A DNA stretch of 64,000 nucleotides from CAZJLP01 sp964546955 (lineage in GTDB: Bacteria > Verrucomicrobiota > Verrucomicrobiia > Opitutales > Opitutaceae). Under the pieces are notes generated by a model. That model saw only the letters and a list, made by a program, of their open reading frames with translations. It was not told where the DNA came from and ran no database searches. The translations under genes and the position numbers were made by a program. This document shows positions 11,113 to 20,900 of this stretch, in pieces. How positions within the stretch are numbered: the first letter of the stretch is position 1; each line of letters opens with the position of its first letter. The DNA is taken from positions 1-64,000 of the forward strand of contig CAZJLP010000017.1 in the NCBI GenBank assembly GCA_964546955.1. Reading direction: 5' to 3'.

Positions 11113-14100
11113 ATGTCCCAGCCGTCTCCGACTGCTCCCTCCCGTGCCACCTCAACCGCGTCCGCCGCCTCCCCTGCGTCGCTGCTCGCGCCGATCGATA
11201 CGTTCGCCCGGCGGCACAACGGACCGGACGAGAAAGATATCGCCGGCATGCTGGACCTGCTGGACTACCCGACGCTGGATTCGCTCATCGAGGCGACCGT
11301 GCCGACACAGATCCGCACCTCAAAGCCGCTCAACCTTCCCGCTGCTTTGGGCGAAAGCGCCGCCCTCGCCGAGCTCCGATCGCTGGCTGCGCAGAACCAA
11401 CTCTTTCGCAGCCACATCGGCCAGGGTTACTACGGCACCCTGACCCCAGCCGTGATTCAACGGACCATTCTGGAAAACCCCGGCTGGTACACGGCTTACA
11501 CGCCCTATCAAGCGGAAGTTTCCCAGGGTCGGCTGGAAGCGCTCCTTAATTTTCAAACGTTGGTCACGGACCTGACCGGACTGGACATCGCCAACGGCTC
11601 GCTGCTGGACGAGGCAACGGCGGCGGCGGAGGCGATGGGGCTTTGCCATCGCGTGGCCACGGCCCCGGAAAAGACGAAGTTTTTCATTTCCTCCCTTTGC
11701 CACACTCAGACAATCGACGTGGTGCGCACGCGCGCGCCCGCTCGGGATCGAGGTGGTGATTGGCGATCACCGCAAAGCCGCGCTCGATTCCACGTACTGC
11801 GGCGTGCTCGTGCAGTACCCCGACACGAACGGCAGCATCCACGACTACGCCGCCTTTTTCACGGCCGCCCGCGCGGCCGGCGCATTGTCCGTGGTGGCAA
11901 CGGATCTGCTCGCGCTCACCCTGCTGCGCGCGCCGGCGGAATTCGGCGCTGACGTCGCGGTCGGATCGGCTCAGCGCTTCGGAGTTCCCATGGGCTTCGG
12001 CGGTCCACACGCCGCGTTTTTCGCCACAAAGGACGCTTACAAACGGCAAATGCCAGGAAGACTGGTGGGAGTATCCAAAGATGCCCAAGGCGACCCGGCC
12101 ATGCGTCTCGCCCTTGGAACCCGCGAGCAACACATCCGCCGCGACAAAGCCACGTCGAACATCTGCACCGCCCAAGTCCTCCTTGCGGTGATCGCTTCGA
12201 TGTACGCCGTTTATCATGGACCGGAAGGCCTTCGCCGCATCGCGCGGCGCGTCAACCTATTGACCCGCCTGCTGCAAGATGCATTGGGAAGCGCCGGAAT
12301 GCGCACCAATGCCGAGCCCGTCTTCGACACGCTCCAGATTTCAGAGGTCGATGCCGGCGCCCTCCATGCCCGCGCCCGAGCCAAACGGATTAATCTTCGA
12401 GCGATCGATGACCGAACCGTGGGCGTGTCTCTCGACGAAACGACCGGCCTATCGGAAATCGCGGACCTTCTCCAAGTCCTCACTCAAAAGTCGGTGTCTG
12501 CGGATTCACTCAAAGCGCGCGCCGAGGCGCTCCAGCCGGATTTCGCGAGTCCCCATGCGCGCAGCAGCGGTTACCTCGCGTACCCCGTTTTCAATTCCTA
12601 CCATACGGAACACGAGCTGTTGCGTTACATCAAGCGTTTGGAAGCGAAGGACATCTCTCTCTGCCATTCGATGATTTCCCTCGGGTCGTGCACGATGAAG
12701 CTCAATGCCGCGAGCGAGATGTACCCGGTGACTTGGCCTGAAATCGGCCAGCTCCACCCCTTCGCTCCGGCGGAACAGACTAAAGGCTACCAAAAACTTT
12801 TCGCCGACCTTGAGACCTGGCTGGCGGAGATCACCGGTTTTGCCGGCATCTCCCTCCAACCCAACGCGGGTTCGCAAGGCGAATACGCGGGCCTTCTCGT
12901 GATCCGAGCTTATCACGAGTCCCGCGGGGAAGCTCACCGCAACGTGTGCCTTATTCCGACCAGCGCGCATGGCACGAACCCCGCGACGGCATCAATGGCC
13001 GGCCTCACGGTCGTGCCGGTGGCCTGCGATGCGCAGGGAAATATTGACCTGAACGACCTGCAGGCCAAGGCGGACCAGCATGCCCGCGAACTCGCCGCGT
13101 TGATGGTCACTTACCCATCGACCCACGGTGTCTTCGAAGTATCGATACGCGAGATATGCTCGATCATCCATGAACGGGGCGGCCAGGTCTACATGGACGG
13201 AGCCAATATGAATGCCCAGGTCGGGTTGACGTCGCCGGGGTTCATCGGGGCCGACGTCTGCCATCTCAATCTGCACAAGACGTTCTGCATCCCGCACGGC
13301 GGCGGCGGTCCCGGCGTGGGCCCGATCGGCGTGGCGAGCCATCTGGTGCCTTTTCTGCCGGGACACCCGGTGGTCTCGCCCGTGGCGGCCGATTCAGGTT
13401 CGGCGCGTTCCCACCTCGGCGCGGTTTCCGCCGCGCCCTGGGGGTCCGCCAGCATCCTGGTGATTTCCTGGATGTACATTCGCATGATGGGGCCCGAGGG
13501 CCTGACGCTTGCGACCAAACTTGCCATCTTGAACGCGAACTACGTGGCCAAGCAGCTGGAGCCCCACTATCCGGTCTTATACAAGGGTGGGAACGGCTTG
13601 GTGGCGCACGAGTGCATCATCGATTGCCGCGGGTTCAAAAAAGCGGGGATCGAAGTGGAAGACATCGCCAAGCGGCTCCAGGATTTCAACTATCATGCGC
13701 CGACCATGAGCTGGCCGGTCGCGGGCACCCTCATGATCGAACCGACGGAAAGCGAAACGAAGGTGGAGCTCGATCGTTTCTGCGACGCGCTCATCGCGAT
13801 CGCGGCGGAGATTCAGGCGGTCGCCAGCGGCGAGGCGGACAAAACCAACAACGTTCTGAAGAACGCGCCTCACACCGCGAAAGTGGTGTGTGCCGACACG
13901 TGGAACCGGCCTTATTCCCGCGAACTGGCCGCTTTTCCCACCCGCTGGGTCCGCGAGTCCAAGTTCTGGCCCTCCGTGGGCCGCGTCGACAATGTTTACG
14001 GCGATCGGAATCTGGTGTGCTCGTGCGTGGGGATGTGGGCGTTTTGGGAGACGACGGGGTGCCCGAGCCGACGCGCGGGCGCCCGCCGATACATGAACGA

Positions 14101-14143
14101 ACCAGGCCGGGGCGGCTCGCGCCAGCGAGTCGACGTTGCCTAG
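11113..14143 (+). CDS. gcvP: Glycine dehydrogenase (decarboxylating), glycine cleavage P-protein, frameshifted
   Basis: Read across a frameshift the product is about 1010 residues, single-chain P-protein type. The N-terminal half has RSHIGQGYYGTLTP and SAQRFGVPMGFGGPHAAFF; the C-terminal half has HLNLHKTFCIPHGGGGPG, where the Lys of HKT binds PLP. It releases CO2 from glycine and loads the aminomethyl group on GcvH. At 11728-11743 two bases are missing from a CG run: frame 1 reads VVRTR and frame 2 resumes ARPLGIEVV. The reading switches to frame 2 and stays there. The normal end (NLVCSC) is followed by about 38 atypical residues running into a REP hairpin. gcvT and gcvH are not in the window. 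Deletion versus assembly error cannot be decided here. Confidence 0.9.
14071..14099 (+). repeat. REP-like hairpin, left of the RAYT gene
   Basis: A 29-base GC-rich unit containing the palindrome cgggcgcccg. It matches the unit at 14673-14701 at 22 of 29 positions in direct orientation. Its first 17 bases recur exactly at 15646-15662. It codes for part of the extended gcvP tail. Confidence 0.6.
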
Positions 14144-14152
14144 AAGGGCAAC

Positions 14153-14669
14153 CTGCCGAGGCTGCAGCCTGAGCTCTATCGCGGGCTCGCTTACGTTCAT
14201 TGGACCTTGACCGTCGGGCAACGAGGGACCGGGTGGCTCACGACCGACTTCAGGCATCGTTGGGATCATATCCTCACTCATGCCTGCGGCCGCTACAAGA
14301 TGGCATGTCCTGTCTATGTATTGATGCCGGATCACATCCATTTGTTGCTGCTCGGCTTGGCGTCCGAGTGCGACCAACGAACCGGAATCGAGTTCATCCC
14401 CCGTCAACTCCCGCCACATCTAGCCCCGGCGAAATGGCAAAAGCAGAGGCACGATCACGCTGCGCGAAGCGGAGCGTGTCCACGGAGCATTCGAAAACGC
14501 AGCCGGCCACCTCCTCCAGAACCCTGTGCGTGCTTCGTTGGTGGAACACAGGGCAGAATATCCCTATGTGGGATGCTGTGTTGCAGGGTATCCCGCACTG
14601 GATGTAGACGGCGAGTACTGGAATCGCTTCTGTCGTGTTTACAATCACCTCCTGGCCAACTATGACTGA
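14153..14669 (+). pseudogene. REP-associated tyrosine transposase (RAYT, Y1 family), decayed
   Basis: Frame 2 reads LPRLQPELYRGLAYVHW... and contains the HUH-type signature VLMPDHIHLLLLGL. At about 14455-14460 the reading jumps to frame 3 (LREAERVHGAFENA...QNPVRASLVEHRAEYPYVG...VYNHLLANYD, stop 14667-14669), consistent with two missing bases. No proper start codon exists in frame: a TAG precedes at 14141 and the first ATG or TTG (14207) is inside the conserved core. The Tyr expected before the NPVRA segment appears replaced (AGHLLQNP). RAYTs cut and join REP hairpins, and two REP-like units flank this gene. It is most likely inactive, unless both frameshifts are assembly errors. Confidence 0.8.
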
Positions 14670-14672
14670 TCG

Positions 14673-14701
14673 ACTCGCCGGCGCTCGCCGCTACATAGCC
14701 G
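14673..14701 (+). repeat. REP-like hairpin, right of the RAYT gene
   Basis: It contains the perfect stem cggcg-ct-cgccg followed by ctacatag. It is a direct repeat of the unit at 14071-14099 and starts 3 bases after the RAYT stop, the placement expected for REP/RAYT modules. Confidence 0.65.
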
Positions 14702-14722
14702 CGAGCACCCGCAAGCGGATTC

Positions 14723-15529
14723 ATGCGCATCATCCGACACCTCACTCCTTCCGGACCGGCCTATGCGGCGCTGCAAACTGACGGCAGCGCCTTGGAAATC
14801 GACGGGGACATCTTGGCTGAGTTCAAGGTGACGAAGCGCCGCATCACGCCCGGTAAACTTCTCGCGCCGCTCTCTCCCCGCAACATACTCGCGATCGGAC
14901 TCAACTACGGGAAGCACGCCGAGGAAACGGGCAAGGCCGCGCCGAGCCGCCCCATGGTTTTCATGAAAGCGACCACGGCGGTCCAAAACCCGGGCGATCC
15001 CATCGAACTCCCCGTGGCCAGCGCCAGCCACAAAGTAGACTACGAAGGGGAACTTGCCGTCGTGATCGGACGGCGCTGCAAGAATGTCAGTCAGGCCGAC
15101 GCGTTGTCCTACGTTCTCGGATACACCATTGCCAACGATGTGTCCGCCCGGGACTGGCAGTACGAATGGGGTGGCGGCCAATTCTGCCAGGGCAAGAGCT
15201 TCGATACGTTTTGCCCCCTCGGGCCGGCCATCGTCACGTCGGACGATATTCCCAACCCGCAAGTCCTGGGCTTGAAAACATCCCTCAACGGCAGCGTGGT
15301 GCAGGATTGGACAACGGGCGACATGATCTTCGACGTGAAAACGCTCATCGCTTTCCTGAGCGGCAGCAAAACCCTCTTGCCGGGAACGGTCATACTTACC
15401 GGAACGCCGCATGGCGTAGGTGCCGCGAGACAGCCTCCCCTTTGGATGCAGGCGGGCGACTCGGTGACCGTTGAGATTGAGGGGTTGGGTGCACTTACCA
15501 ATTCTGTCGTGGCGGAAATCCCCCGATAA
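14723..15529 (+). CDS. Fumarylacetoacetate hydrolase family protein
   Basis: 268 residues. The small N-terminal part is followed by the FAH catalytic fold with KVDYEGELAVVIG (metal-binding Glu and neighbours), NDVSARDWQ, QGKSFDTFCPLGP and TGTPHGVG. Members split or decarboxylate 2-oxo-acid intermediates of aromatic and sugar-acid breakdown (5-carboxymethyl-2-hydroxymuconate isomerase, ureidoglycolate lyase-like, oxaloacetate decarboxylase or acylpyruvase activities). The exact substrate is not visible. It stands alone after the RAYT remnant. Confidence 0.9.
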   Translation: MRIIRHLTPSGPAYAALQTDGSALEIDGDILAEFKVTKRRITPGKLLAPLSPRNILAIGLNYGKHAEETGKAAPSRPMVFMKATTAVQNPGDPIELPVASASHKVDYEGELAVVIGRRCKNVSQADALSYVLGYTIANDVSARDWQYEWGGGQFCQGKSFDTFCPLGPAIVTSDDIPNPQVLGLKTSLNGSVVQDWTTGDMIFDVKTLIAFLSGSKTLLPGTVILTGTPHGVGAARQPPLWMQAGDSVTVEIEGLGALTNSVVAEIPR

Positions 15530-16010
15530 ACTGTGGCGAATTAGCCGGACAGGGCGGAACGAGGAAATGTTCCTCCGACTGCGGGGGGCTGTGGCGAGGC
15601 CTCGCTCGAGGGTTTTTGCAGGACCAGCGTACCGCAATGCGCGGCACGCGCGGGCGCCCGCCCCGCCGCACCGCCGTTTTGATGGCTGATTCGAGCGGCA
15701 CCGCCACGCCCTTGCAAGATTGCCCGTACGGCAGCGCCGACATCCGTGCATTTCGCACCGTTTTGTTACGCAAACCCCGTTGTAACCACCTGAACACTAC
15801 GAGACGGTGCAAAGATGTTGCACGGCTCTGTAAGGGTTTTTCTTAGGCCACCTGTGGGAATTTTTTCCCACGTAGGTGCATGAACGGCCATGTCACCCCG
15901 AATAATTCAAAACGACGGCGAACAAACTGCCACTTTGCGAATCAAAGCGGCCCGTGACGGGGTATAGACTCTGTCAGTCAGGTATATACTCGCACCACCA
16001 CAGAACGACC
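15530..16010. promoter_or_regulatory. 480-base gene-free region upstream of the PEP-CTERM gene
   Basis: No convincing gene. It holds a 17-base exact copy of the REP core (15646-15662) and a short palindrome GTGCAA-5-TTGCAC (15807-15823). A stem-loop with GTGGGAA-TTTT-TTCCCAC at its core lies at 15849-15878. Just before the gene are two direct repeats, ggtatagactc (15961-15971) and ggtatatactc (15981-15991), exactly 20 bases apart, that is about two helical turns. The TATACT of the second could serve as a -10 box, but no good -35 is visible. The palindrome and spaced repeats look like transcription factor sites; this is inference. Confidence 0.4.
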
Positions 16011-16835
16011 ATGATCACAGTAAAAACAACACTGGCGGCGCTCACTGCCGCCGCGCTCGCCATCACGGCCAGCGCGCAGATAACGCCGGGGTTCTCATCG
16101 ACCAACGCGTTTGGCGCGCCTAGCGCGACCAACGCTGCGCTCTACACAGCGCAGTTGGGCGATCTGTATTTCGACTCGGACGCGAACGTCCCGAGCGCGA
16201 TCCAGACCTGGACCGACGGTCCGGTGAACCTCGCCGCTGCCCTCGGCTCCAGCCCCTGGCTGGCCGCAGGCGGCTCGGTCAAAGTCATCTTCCTCGGCGA
16301 AACCGCCGGATGGAAAGACGACTTTGGCTTCACCCGGAGCACCGCTCCGGGCACGTACAATCCGCTCGTAACGGACATTGAGAACTCCCTTACGCCTCCT
16401 CCGGGTAACATCCAGAGCGGCTGGGAAACCTTCGTCGATTACGCAGCCGGCAGCACCCTTGACTTTTGGGTGAATAGCGGCGGCGACGTCGGCCAAGGCG
16501 GTTTGTTCTCGGCGTTCGGAACCGCGAATCAGTTCTCCGGCACGGATATGGGCAACCACGTCAAGTGGAGCACTCGGTCGGTGAACACCAACTACTTCAA
16601 CGGAACGTCCTTTGTCACCGCCCCAGTTACCACGCTGTTGGTCGGTTTCGAGGACACGCGCCGCGGGGTGAGTTTCTTCGATGGTGACTTCAACGATGTT
16701 GTCGTCGCTTTCCAGTTCCTCCCCACGCAGCCAATTCCAGAACCCTCCACCTACGGTCTGATTGGCGGCCTCGCCCTTCTGGGCTTGGTTGGCTACCGTC
16801 GCTTCAAGCGCGGCAAGACCGTAACTGCTAAATAA
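16011..16835 (+). CDS. PEP-CTERM sorting domain protein with a DUF4114-like region
   Basis: 274 residues. A signal peptide (about 1-23, ending ASAQ) is followed by a secreted domain. VGFEDTRRGVSFFDGDFNDVVVAF near residue 225 resembles the end of DUF4114, an acidic, probably calcium-binding region. The C-terminus is a full PEP-CTERM tag: PIPEPSTYGLIGGLA, one transmembrane helix and the basic tail GYRRFKRGK. Such tags are cut by an exosortase and direct proteins to the cell surface or exopolysaccharide. No exosortase gene is in this window. The gene is monocistronic with its own terminator. Confidence 0.9.
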   Translation: MITVKTTLAALTAAALAITASAQITPGFSSTNAFGAPSATNAALYTAQLGDLYFDSDANVPSAIQTWTDGPVNLAAALGSSPWLAAGGSVKVIFLGETAGWKDDFGFTRSTAPGTYNPLVTDIENSLTPPPGNIQSGWETFVDYAAGSTLDFWVNSGGDVGQGGLFSAFGTANQFSGTDMGNHVKWSTRSVNTNYFNGTSFVTAPVTTLLVGFEDTRRGVSFFDGDFNDVVVAFQFLPTQPIPEPSTYGLIGGLALLGLVGYRRFKRGKTVTAK

Positions 16836-16886
16836 CTACAGCGACACTGTGGCGATTTAGCGTTGACACGTTAGGATCTTAAAAAG

Positions 16887-16916
16887 ACCGCCCCCTGAGC
16901 TGGGGGGCGGTTTTTT
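16887..16916 (+). terminator. Rho-independent terminator after the PEP-CTERM gene
   Basis: The stem accgccccc (16887-16895) pairs perfectly with gggggcggt (16903-16911) around loop tgagctg and is followed by a run of T. Confidence 0.95.
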
Positions 16917-16923
16917 GTACGAG

Positions 16924-17058
16924 GGTAGGGCGGGTCCTCTGGACCTCCGTCGCGCGCGGTCGGCGCCGCCTCATGCTTTGTCACCACGCCGGACGGCGTT
17001 GGAACGCATCGTCGCGACCAATTTCCGCTTTGACGGCCGGTCCGCAGGCGGCCCTACC
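16924..17058. repeat. GTAGGGC-type MITE-like element (family A)
   Basis: About 135 bases beginning ggtagggcgggtcctctgg and ending gcaggcggccctacc, so both ends read ggtagggc inward. It has no coding capacity of note. It is related to the elements at 38853 and 63087. It fills most of the space between the terminator and nrdR. Confidence 0.65.
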
Positions 17059-17128
17059 TTCGGCTAAACGCCGTCGGTTTCTATCCCTTTGCACTTTGCC
17101 TGCATTGGTGTATGGTAGCCGCGAATCC

Positions 17129-17602
17129 ATGCGTTGTCCCCGCTGTACCTCCATCGACGATAAAGTCATCGATTCCCGCATCAGCAAAGAAGGGAGCACG
17201 ATCCGTCGCCGCCGCGAATGTCTGGAGTGCGGACATCGCTTCACCACCACGGAAATGCTCGTGCGAGAAGGGCTTGTCGTGATCAAGCGCGACGGCCGCC
17301 GCGAGGAATTCGACCGGGAGAAACTGGTGCGCGCCGTGCGCGCGGCCTGCCACAAGCGACCGGTCGACGTCGAACAGATGACCATGCTGATCGAAGACGT
17401 GATCGATGTGGTGGAAGCGCAATTCGACAGCGAAATTCCATCCCAAGCGATCGGAGACGCTGTCATGCAGCGGTTGCGCAAGATCGACCAGGTGGCCTAT
17501 GTGCGCTTTGCCAGCGTGTACAAAGAATTTCGAGACGTCTCCGAGTTTATGCAGGAGATAAGCAATTTGGATAAGCCCAAAGAGAACAAACCGGAAACAT
17601 GA
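17129..17602 (+). CDS. nrdR: Transcriptional repressor NrdR
   Basis: 157 residues. The N-terminal zinc ribbon has CPRC (3-6) and CLECGHRFTT; the ATP-cone domain follows with VIKRDGRREEFDREKL and ends in the family segment VAYVRFASVYKEFRDV. NrdR binds dATP/ATP and represses ribonucleotide reductase genes at NrdR boxes. The start at 17129 puts the ribbon at the N-terminus as in the family; a longer reading from 16973 would run through the repeat element. No NrdR box was recognised nearby. Confidence 0.96.
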   Translation: MRCPRCTSIDDKVIDSRISKEGSTIRRRRECLECGHRFTTTEMLVREGLVVIKRDGRREEFDREKLVRAVRAACHKRPVDVEQMTMLIEDVIDVVEAQFDSEIPSQAIGDAVMQRLRKIDQVAYVRFASVYKEFRDVSEFMQEISNLDKPKENKPET

Positions 17603-17657
17603 GGAGCCTGCAGAGCATGCGCGGGAATTCCGGGCGGCGCCGTTCGCGGGGTATCTA

Positions 17658-18161
17658 ATGGCAGCCTCTCGGGACGACCTTCGCCGGCTGCATTTTGTCA
17701 ATGCGCTCTTCGCGCAGGTGACCGGCCACGACCTCTATCTCGCTCACCAAATCAAAGCCGCGATTGCCTTCAGCCTGTCGGAGCTCGAAGCGCAAACCTT
17801 GGCGGAGCCCGGGTCGGTCGCCAAATACGACGCCGCATTCAGTGCCGCCGCCGCATCCCTGCTGGAGAAATTTTTCAACCAAAGGTCGGACCATGGCTTT
17901 TATCATTGGGATGCCTCCCGCACGCTCGCTTCGGCGACGCCTCTTTTTGCGCGGACCGAAGTCATGCAGGGACTGAAACATCTCGCGCGCTTCCGCGAGT
18001 CCACTCTCCTCGTCACCAATCTCCGCCGGGCGATCCTCCCTCCGGAACGGCGCGAAACGGAGCGCCGGCGCCGAGAATATGAGGAAACGCTGGGTTTTGT
18101 ACGCCAACTCGCCATCGCCCGCAGCGCACGAAGTGCAAACCTGCATCTCCTGTTCTTGTAG
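17658..18161 (+). CDS. Hypothetical protein downstream of nrdR
   Basis: 167 residues, no recognised domain. It is mostly helical, with a hydrophilic middle (residues 45-85, including KFFNQRSDHGFYHWD) and an Arg/Glu-rich stretch near 125-140 (PPERRETERRRREYEE). It begins 55 bases after nrdR on the same strand and could be cotranscribed. An equally long frame exists on the other strand (17655-18179). The plus strand is preferred for its ATG and its agreement with the neighbours' direction, not for similarity. Confidence 0.6.
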   Translation: MAASRDDLRRLHFVNALFAQVTGHDLYLAHQIKAAIAFSLSELEAQTLAEPGSVAKYDAAFSAAAASLLEKFFNQRSDHGFYHWDASRTLASATPLFARTEVMQGLKHLARFRESTLLVTNLRRAILPPERRETERRRREYEETLGFVRQLAIARSARSANLHLLFL

Positions 18162-18256
18162 GGATGGAGTGGCGATCAACGCCGCCGTCGTATCGCTGGA
18201 TTTTCGCCGATGTTTTCTCCACGCTACCAGCCTGTTTGCTACTCATTACGCATACC

Positions 18257-18595
18257 ATGAAAACCATTTTCCAACGCATCATCGACCGAGAGATTCCCTC
18301 GAAGATCGAACATGAAGACGACCGCTGCGTCGTCCTTCACGATATCCAGCCGCAAGCTCCCGTACATTTGCTGATCGTGCCCAAGAAGCTCATTCCGCGT
18401 GTCGGGGAGGCGTCCGCGGAAGACGCAACCGTGCTCGGGCATCTCCTGCTTACGGCGGGGGCCATGGCCAAAAAACTCGACCTGCCCAGGGGCTTTCGCA
18501 TCGTGATCAACAACGGGCCCGACGCTTGCGAATCCGTGCCTCACCTCCACGTGCATCTCCTGGCAAAACGCCAGATGACGTGGCCGCCGGGCTAG
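18257..18595 (+). CDS. HIT family hydrolase (HinT-like)
   Basis: 112 residues. It opens TIFQRIIDREIPSKIEHED, then HDIQPQAPVHLLIVPKKLI, and ends with the histidine triad PHLHVHLLAKR. HIT proteins hydrolyse AMP-lysine-type phosphoramidates. Length and motifs match bacterial HinT. It lies downstream of the hypothetical gene and converges on the S9 peptidase gene. Confidence 0.95.
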   Translation: MKTIFQRIIDREIPSKIEHEDDRCVVLHDIQPQAPVHLLIVPKKLIPRVGEASAEDATVLGHLLLTAGAMAKKLDLPRGFRIVINNGPDACESVPHLHVHLLAKRQMTWPPG

Positions 18596-18728
18596 CCCGC
18601 GCGCGGTGTCGGTCGGCAGTTTGGAGTTGCTGAGGACGCCCGGAAGCGGAGCTGGTTTGATCGAACTTTCAGGTTCCAAATCAACTCCGAACCCCAAACT
18701 CGAAACTCCAAACGCCGGTGGCTTCGCG

Positions 18729-20843
18729 CTACTGTGCGCGAAGCCACCGACTGAGCCAGCCGTGGATTTCGCCGTACCAGTACTTGCTGTTCTCGCCTTT
18801 GAGAATCCAGTGGTTTTCGTCGGGGAAGACGAGAAGGCGGCTGGGGATCTTGAGCCGCTGGTGATAAGTCCAGTTCTCCAGCGTGTTGTTGAGCGGCACT
18901 CGAAAATCCTGTTCCCCGACGGTAAGCAGCATCGGCGTAACCCAACCGGTCTTTGTCGCGTGGTTGCCTGCGTAGCGGATGGGATTCTGCTCACGCCAGA
19001 CGGGCGATTGCCCCCAAATAGGTCCTCCATTGTTCACTTCGCGGCTATAAACCACGTCGCTGGTGCCCCACTGGGCTTCCAGGTTCACCAGCCCCGCGTG
19101 CGAAATGAGGCATCGATAACGCGCGGTCGTGGCTTGCAGCCAGTTTGCGAGGTGGCCACCGTAACTTGCTCCGCCGGCCGCGATGCGCTCGCGGTCGATG
19201 AAGGGAAATTGTTTCACCGCTTCGTCGGCGGCTTGATTGATTTCCTCCGCCGGCGTACGAAGCGGATCGCGCTGGATCGCCTGGGAAAAGGCTTCGCCGA
19301 AGCCGGTTGAGCCGGTGAAATTCGGCATCAAAAAGACATAGCCTGGAGCCGAAAGGAGATGATAGTTCCAACGGGCGCTGAAAGCGTCGCGCGCCATCGT
19401 GTGCGGGCCGCCATGCAGCATCACAAAGAGCGGGTACTTTTTCGACGGATCGAAGCCCGGTGGTTTGACCAGGATCGAGTGAATCCGGCGTCCCTTGGCG
19501 CTCGTGAACCAAACGTGCTCCACCTGCGGCAGGTCGAGTTGCGCTACGCGGGCCGCGTTGAAACTCGAAAGCAGGCGGTGCTGCTTTTTCTCCACGTCGA
19601 TTTCCACGATTTCCGGGGGATTGCTGGCGCGTTCCCAGACCGCGACGGTCGCACCCTTCCCGACTTCCACACTCGTCGTGCAGCCGTCGGCCAGCACACC
19701 GACGGGCTCGACCCGTCCTCCGGACAGCGGCACTCGATAGAGGGTCTCGTTACCTTCCCCTTCCGCCGTGAAATAAACCGTGCTGCTGTCGCCGCTCACC
19801 GCAAACTTTCCGGCGGACCGATCGAAGTCCCCGGTCAGCACGGCTCGCTTGGCGCGATCGAAAGGCCACGGGAAACGCGCAATCCGTTCGAGGTGATAGT
19901 TCATTTCGTCACCCCCTTGCTCCGTCATTGCGAGCAAGGCGCGACCGTCGGGCGAAAACGTCGGCCGATAATGGTGGTCATCCCCTTCGGTCAGCTGACG
20001 CGGCTCGCCTCCCTCGACGCTCACCTCGAAAAGCTGGGCGGGGGCCTGCGAGTAAGCCTGTTTGTCGCTATCCAACCTGGCGGCAAAAACCACCGCTTTC
20101 CCATTGGGTGTCCAGACAGCGTCCAACTCGTCGCCGGAGACGTCGCCGCCTCGCCCGGCAAACCCGGGCCGCTCGGCCAGCTTTGTGCCGGCCAGGAGGT
20201 CGCGGGGAGTCACTCCGGACTTCGCGTCTTGGACGAACACGTGCGGATGTTTGTCGTCCGTCCACCGGTCCCAATCGCGGATCGGAAATCCGTCGTAGGC
20301 ACGCACGGTGTACTTCCGGTCCTTCCGTTCCCTCGCGATTTTCTTATTGGCCTCGTCATCACGAGCGCCGGGAAACACGTCGCTCACGAAAAGGATTTGT
20401 TTGCCGTTCGGGCTCCAGCGCGCCGCCCGTGCCCCCGTCGAAATCTGGGTGATGCGCTCCGCCTCGCCACCCAACACCAAGTCCAGGACATAAATCTGCG
20501 CGGCCTCGTCGCCGTCCCGCTTCGCGGAAAACGCGATGCGCTGGCTGTCGGGACTCCAGGCGACACCCGACTCAGGCGTTTTGGTGGCCGTGATCCGACG
20601 CGGCGGCTGGTCGCCGTTTAGCGCGCGCAGCCACAAGTCGCTCGATACTTCCTTGGGGTCGTAGGCGGGCTCCAGGACCGAAAAGACGGCCCACTTGCCG
20701 TCGGGACTGACCGAAGGCGCACTGACCCGTTTCATCAACCAGACGTCCTCATGGGTGATCGTCCGCTTCTCCGCTGCCGTCAGCAACGCACACCCCAAAA
20801 GCCCGCACAAAAAAATCCCCCACCCGGCTGTTCGATTTCTCAT
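18729..20843 (-). CDS. S9 family peptidase (prolyl oligopeptidase / acylaminoacyl-peptidase type)
   Basis: 704 residues from MRNRTAGW. A signal peptide (about 1-24, GIFLCGLLGCALLTAA) indicates export. Beta-propeller repeats of the WD40-like TolB type (SPDGKWAVFS, SPDSQRIAFS, SPNGKQILFV, SPDGRALLAM) fill about 30-400. The alpha/beta-hydrolase domain has the nucleophile in GGASYGGHLANW (near 558), then GEQDFRVP (Asp) and DENHWI (His). It cleaves short peptides, probably in the periplasm. It is last in the minus-strand run, 57 bases after dprA. Confidence 0.95.
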   Translation of the reverse strand: MRNRTAGWGIFLCGLLGCALLTAAEKRTITHEDVWLMKRVSAPSVSPDGKWAVFSVLEPAYDPKEVSSDLWLRALNGDQPPRRITATKTPESGVAWSPDSQRIAFSAKRDGDEAAQIYVLDLVLGGEAERITQISTGARAARWSPNGKQILFVSDVFPGARDDEANKKIARERKDRKYTVRAYDGFPIRDWDRWTDDKHPHVFVQDAKSGVTPRDLLAGTKLAERPGFAGRGGDVSGDELDAVWTPNGKAVVFAARLDSDKQAYSQAPAQLFEVSVEGGEPRQLTEGDDHHYRPTFSPDGRALLAMTEQGGDEMNYHLERIARFPWPFDRAKRAVLTGDFDRSAGKFAVSGDSSTVYFTAEGEGNETLYRVPLSGGRVEPVGVLADGCTTSVEVGKGATVAVWERASNPPEIVEIDVEKKQHRLLSSFNAARVAQLDLPQVEHVWFTSAKGRRIHSILVKPPGFDPSKKYPLFVMLHGGPHTMARDAFSARWNYHLLSAPGYVFLMPNFTGSTGFGEAFSQAIQRDPLRTPAEEINQAADEAVKQFPFIDRERIAAGGASYGGHLANWLQATTARYRCLISHAGLVNLEAQWGTSDVVYSREVNNGGPIWGQSPVWREQNPIRYAGNHATKTGWVTPMLLTVGEQDFRVPLNNTLENWTYHQRLKIPSRLLVFPDENHWILKGENSKYWYGEIHGWLSRWLRAQ

Positions 20844-20900
20844 CCCTCCTTCTCTCAGGAACGGAAGGTCGGGCACAACGCCAATCGAGTCGCCCGAGCG

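Noticed and set aside
17655..18179. Minus-strand frame opposite the hypothetical gene at 17658
   Set aside because: It is similar in length, but lies against the direction of nrdR and the HIT gene and has no supporting motif; not fully excluded.
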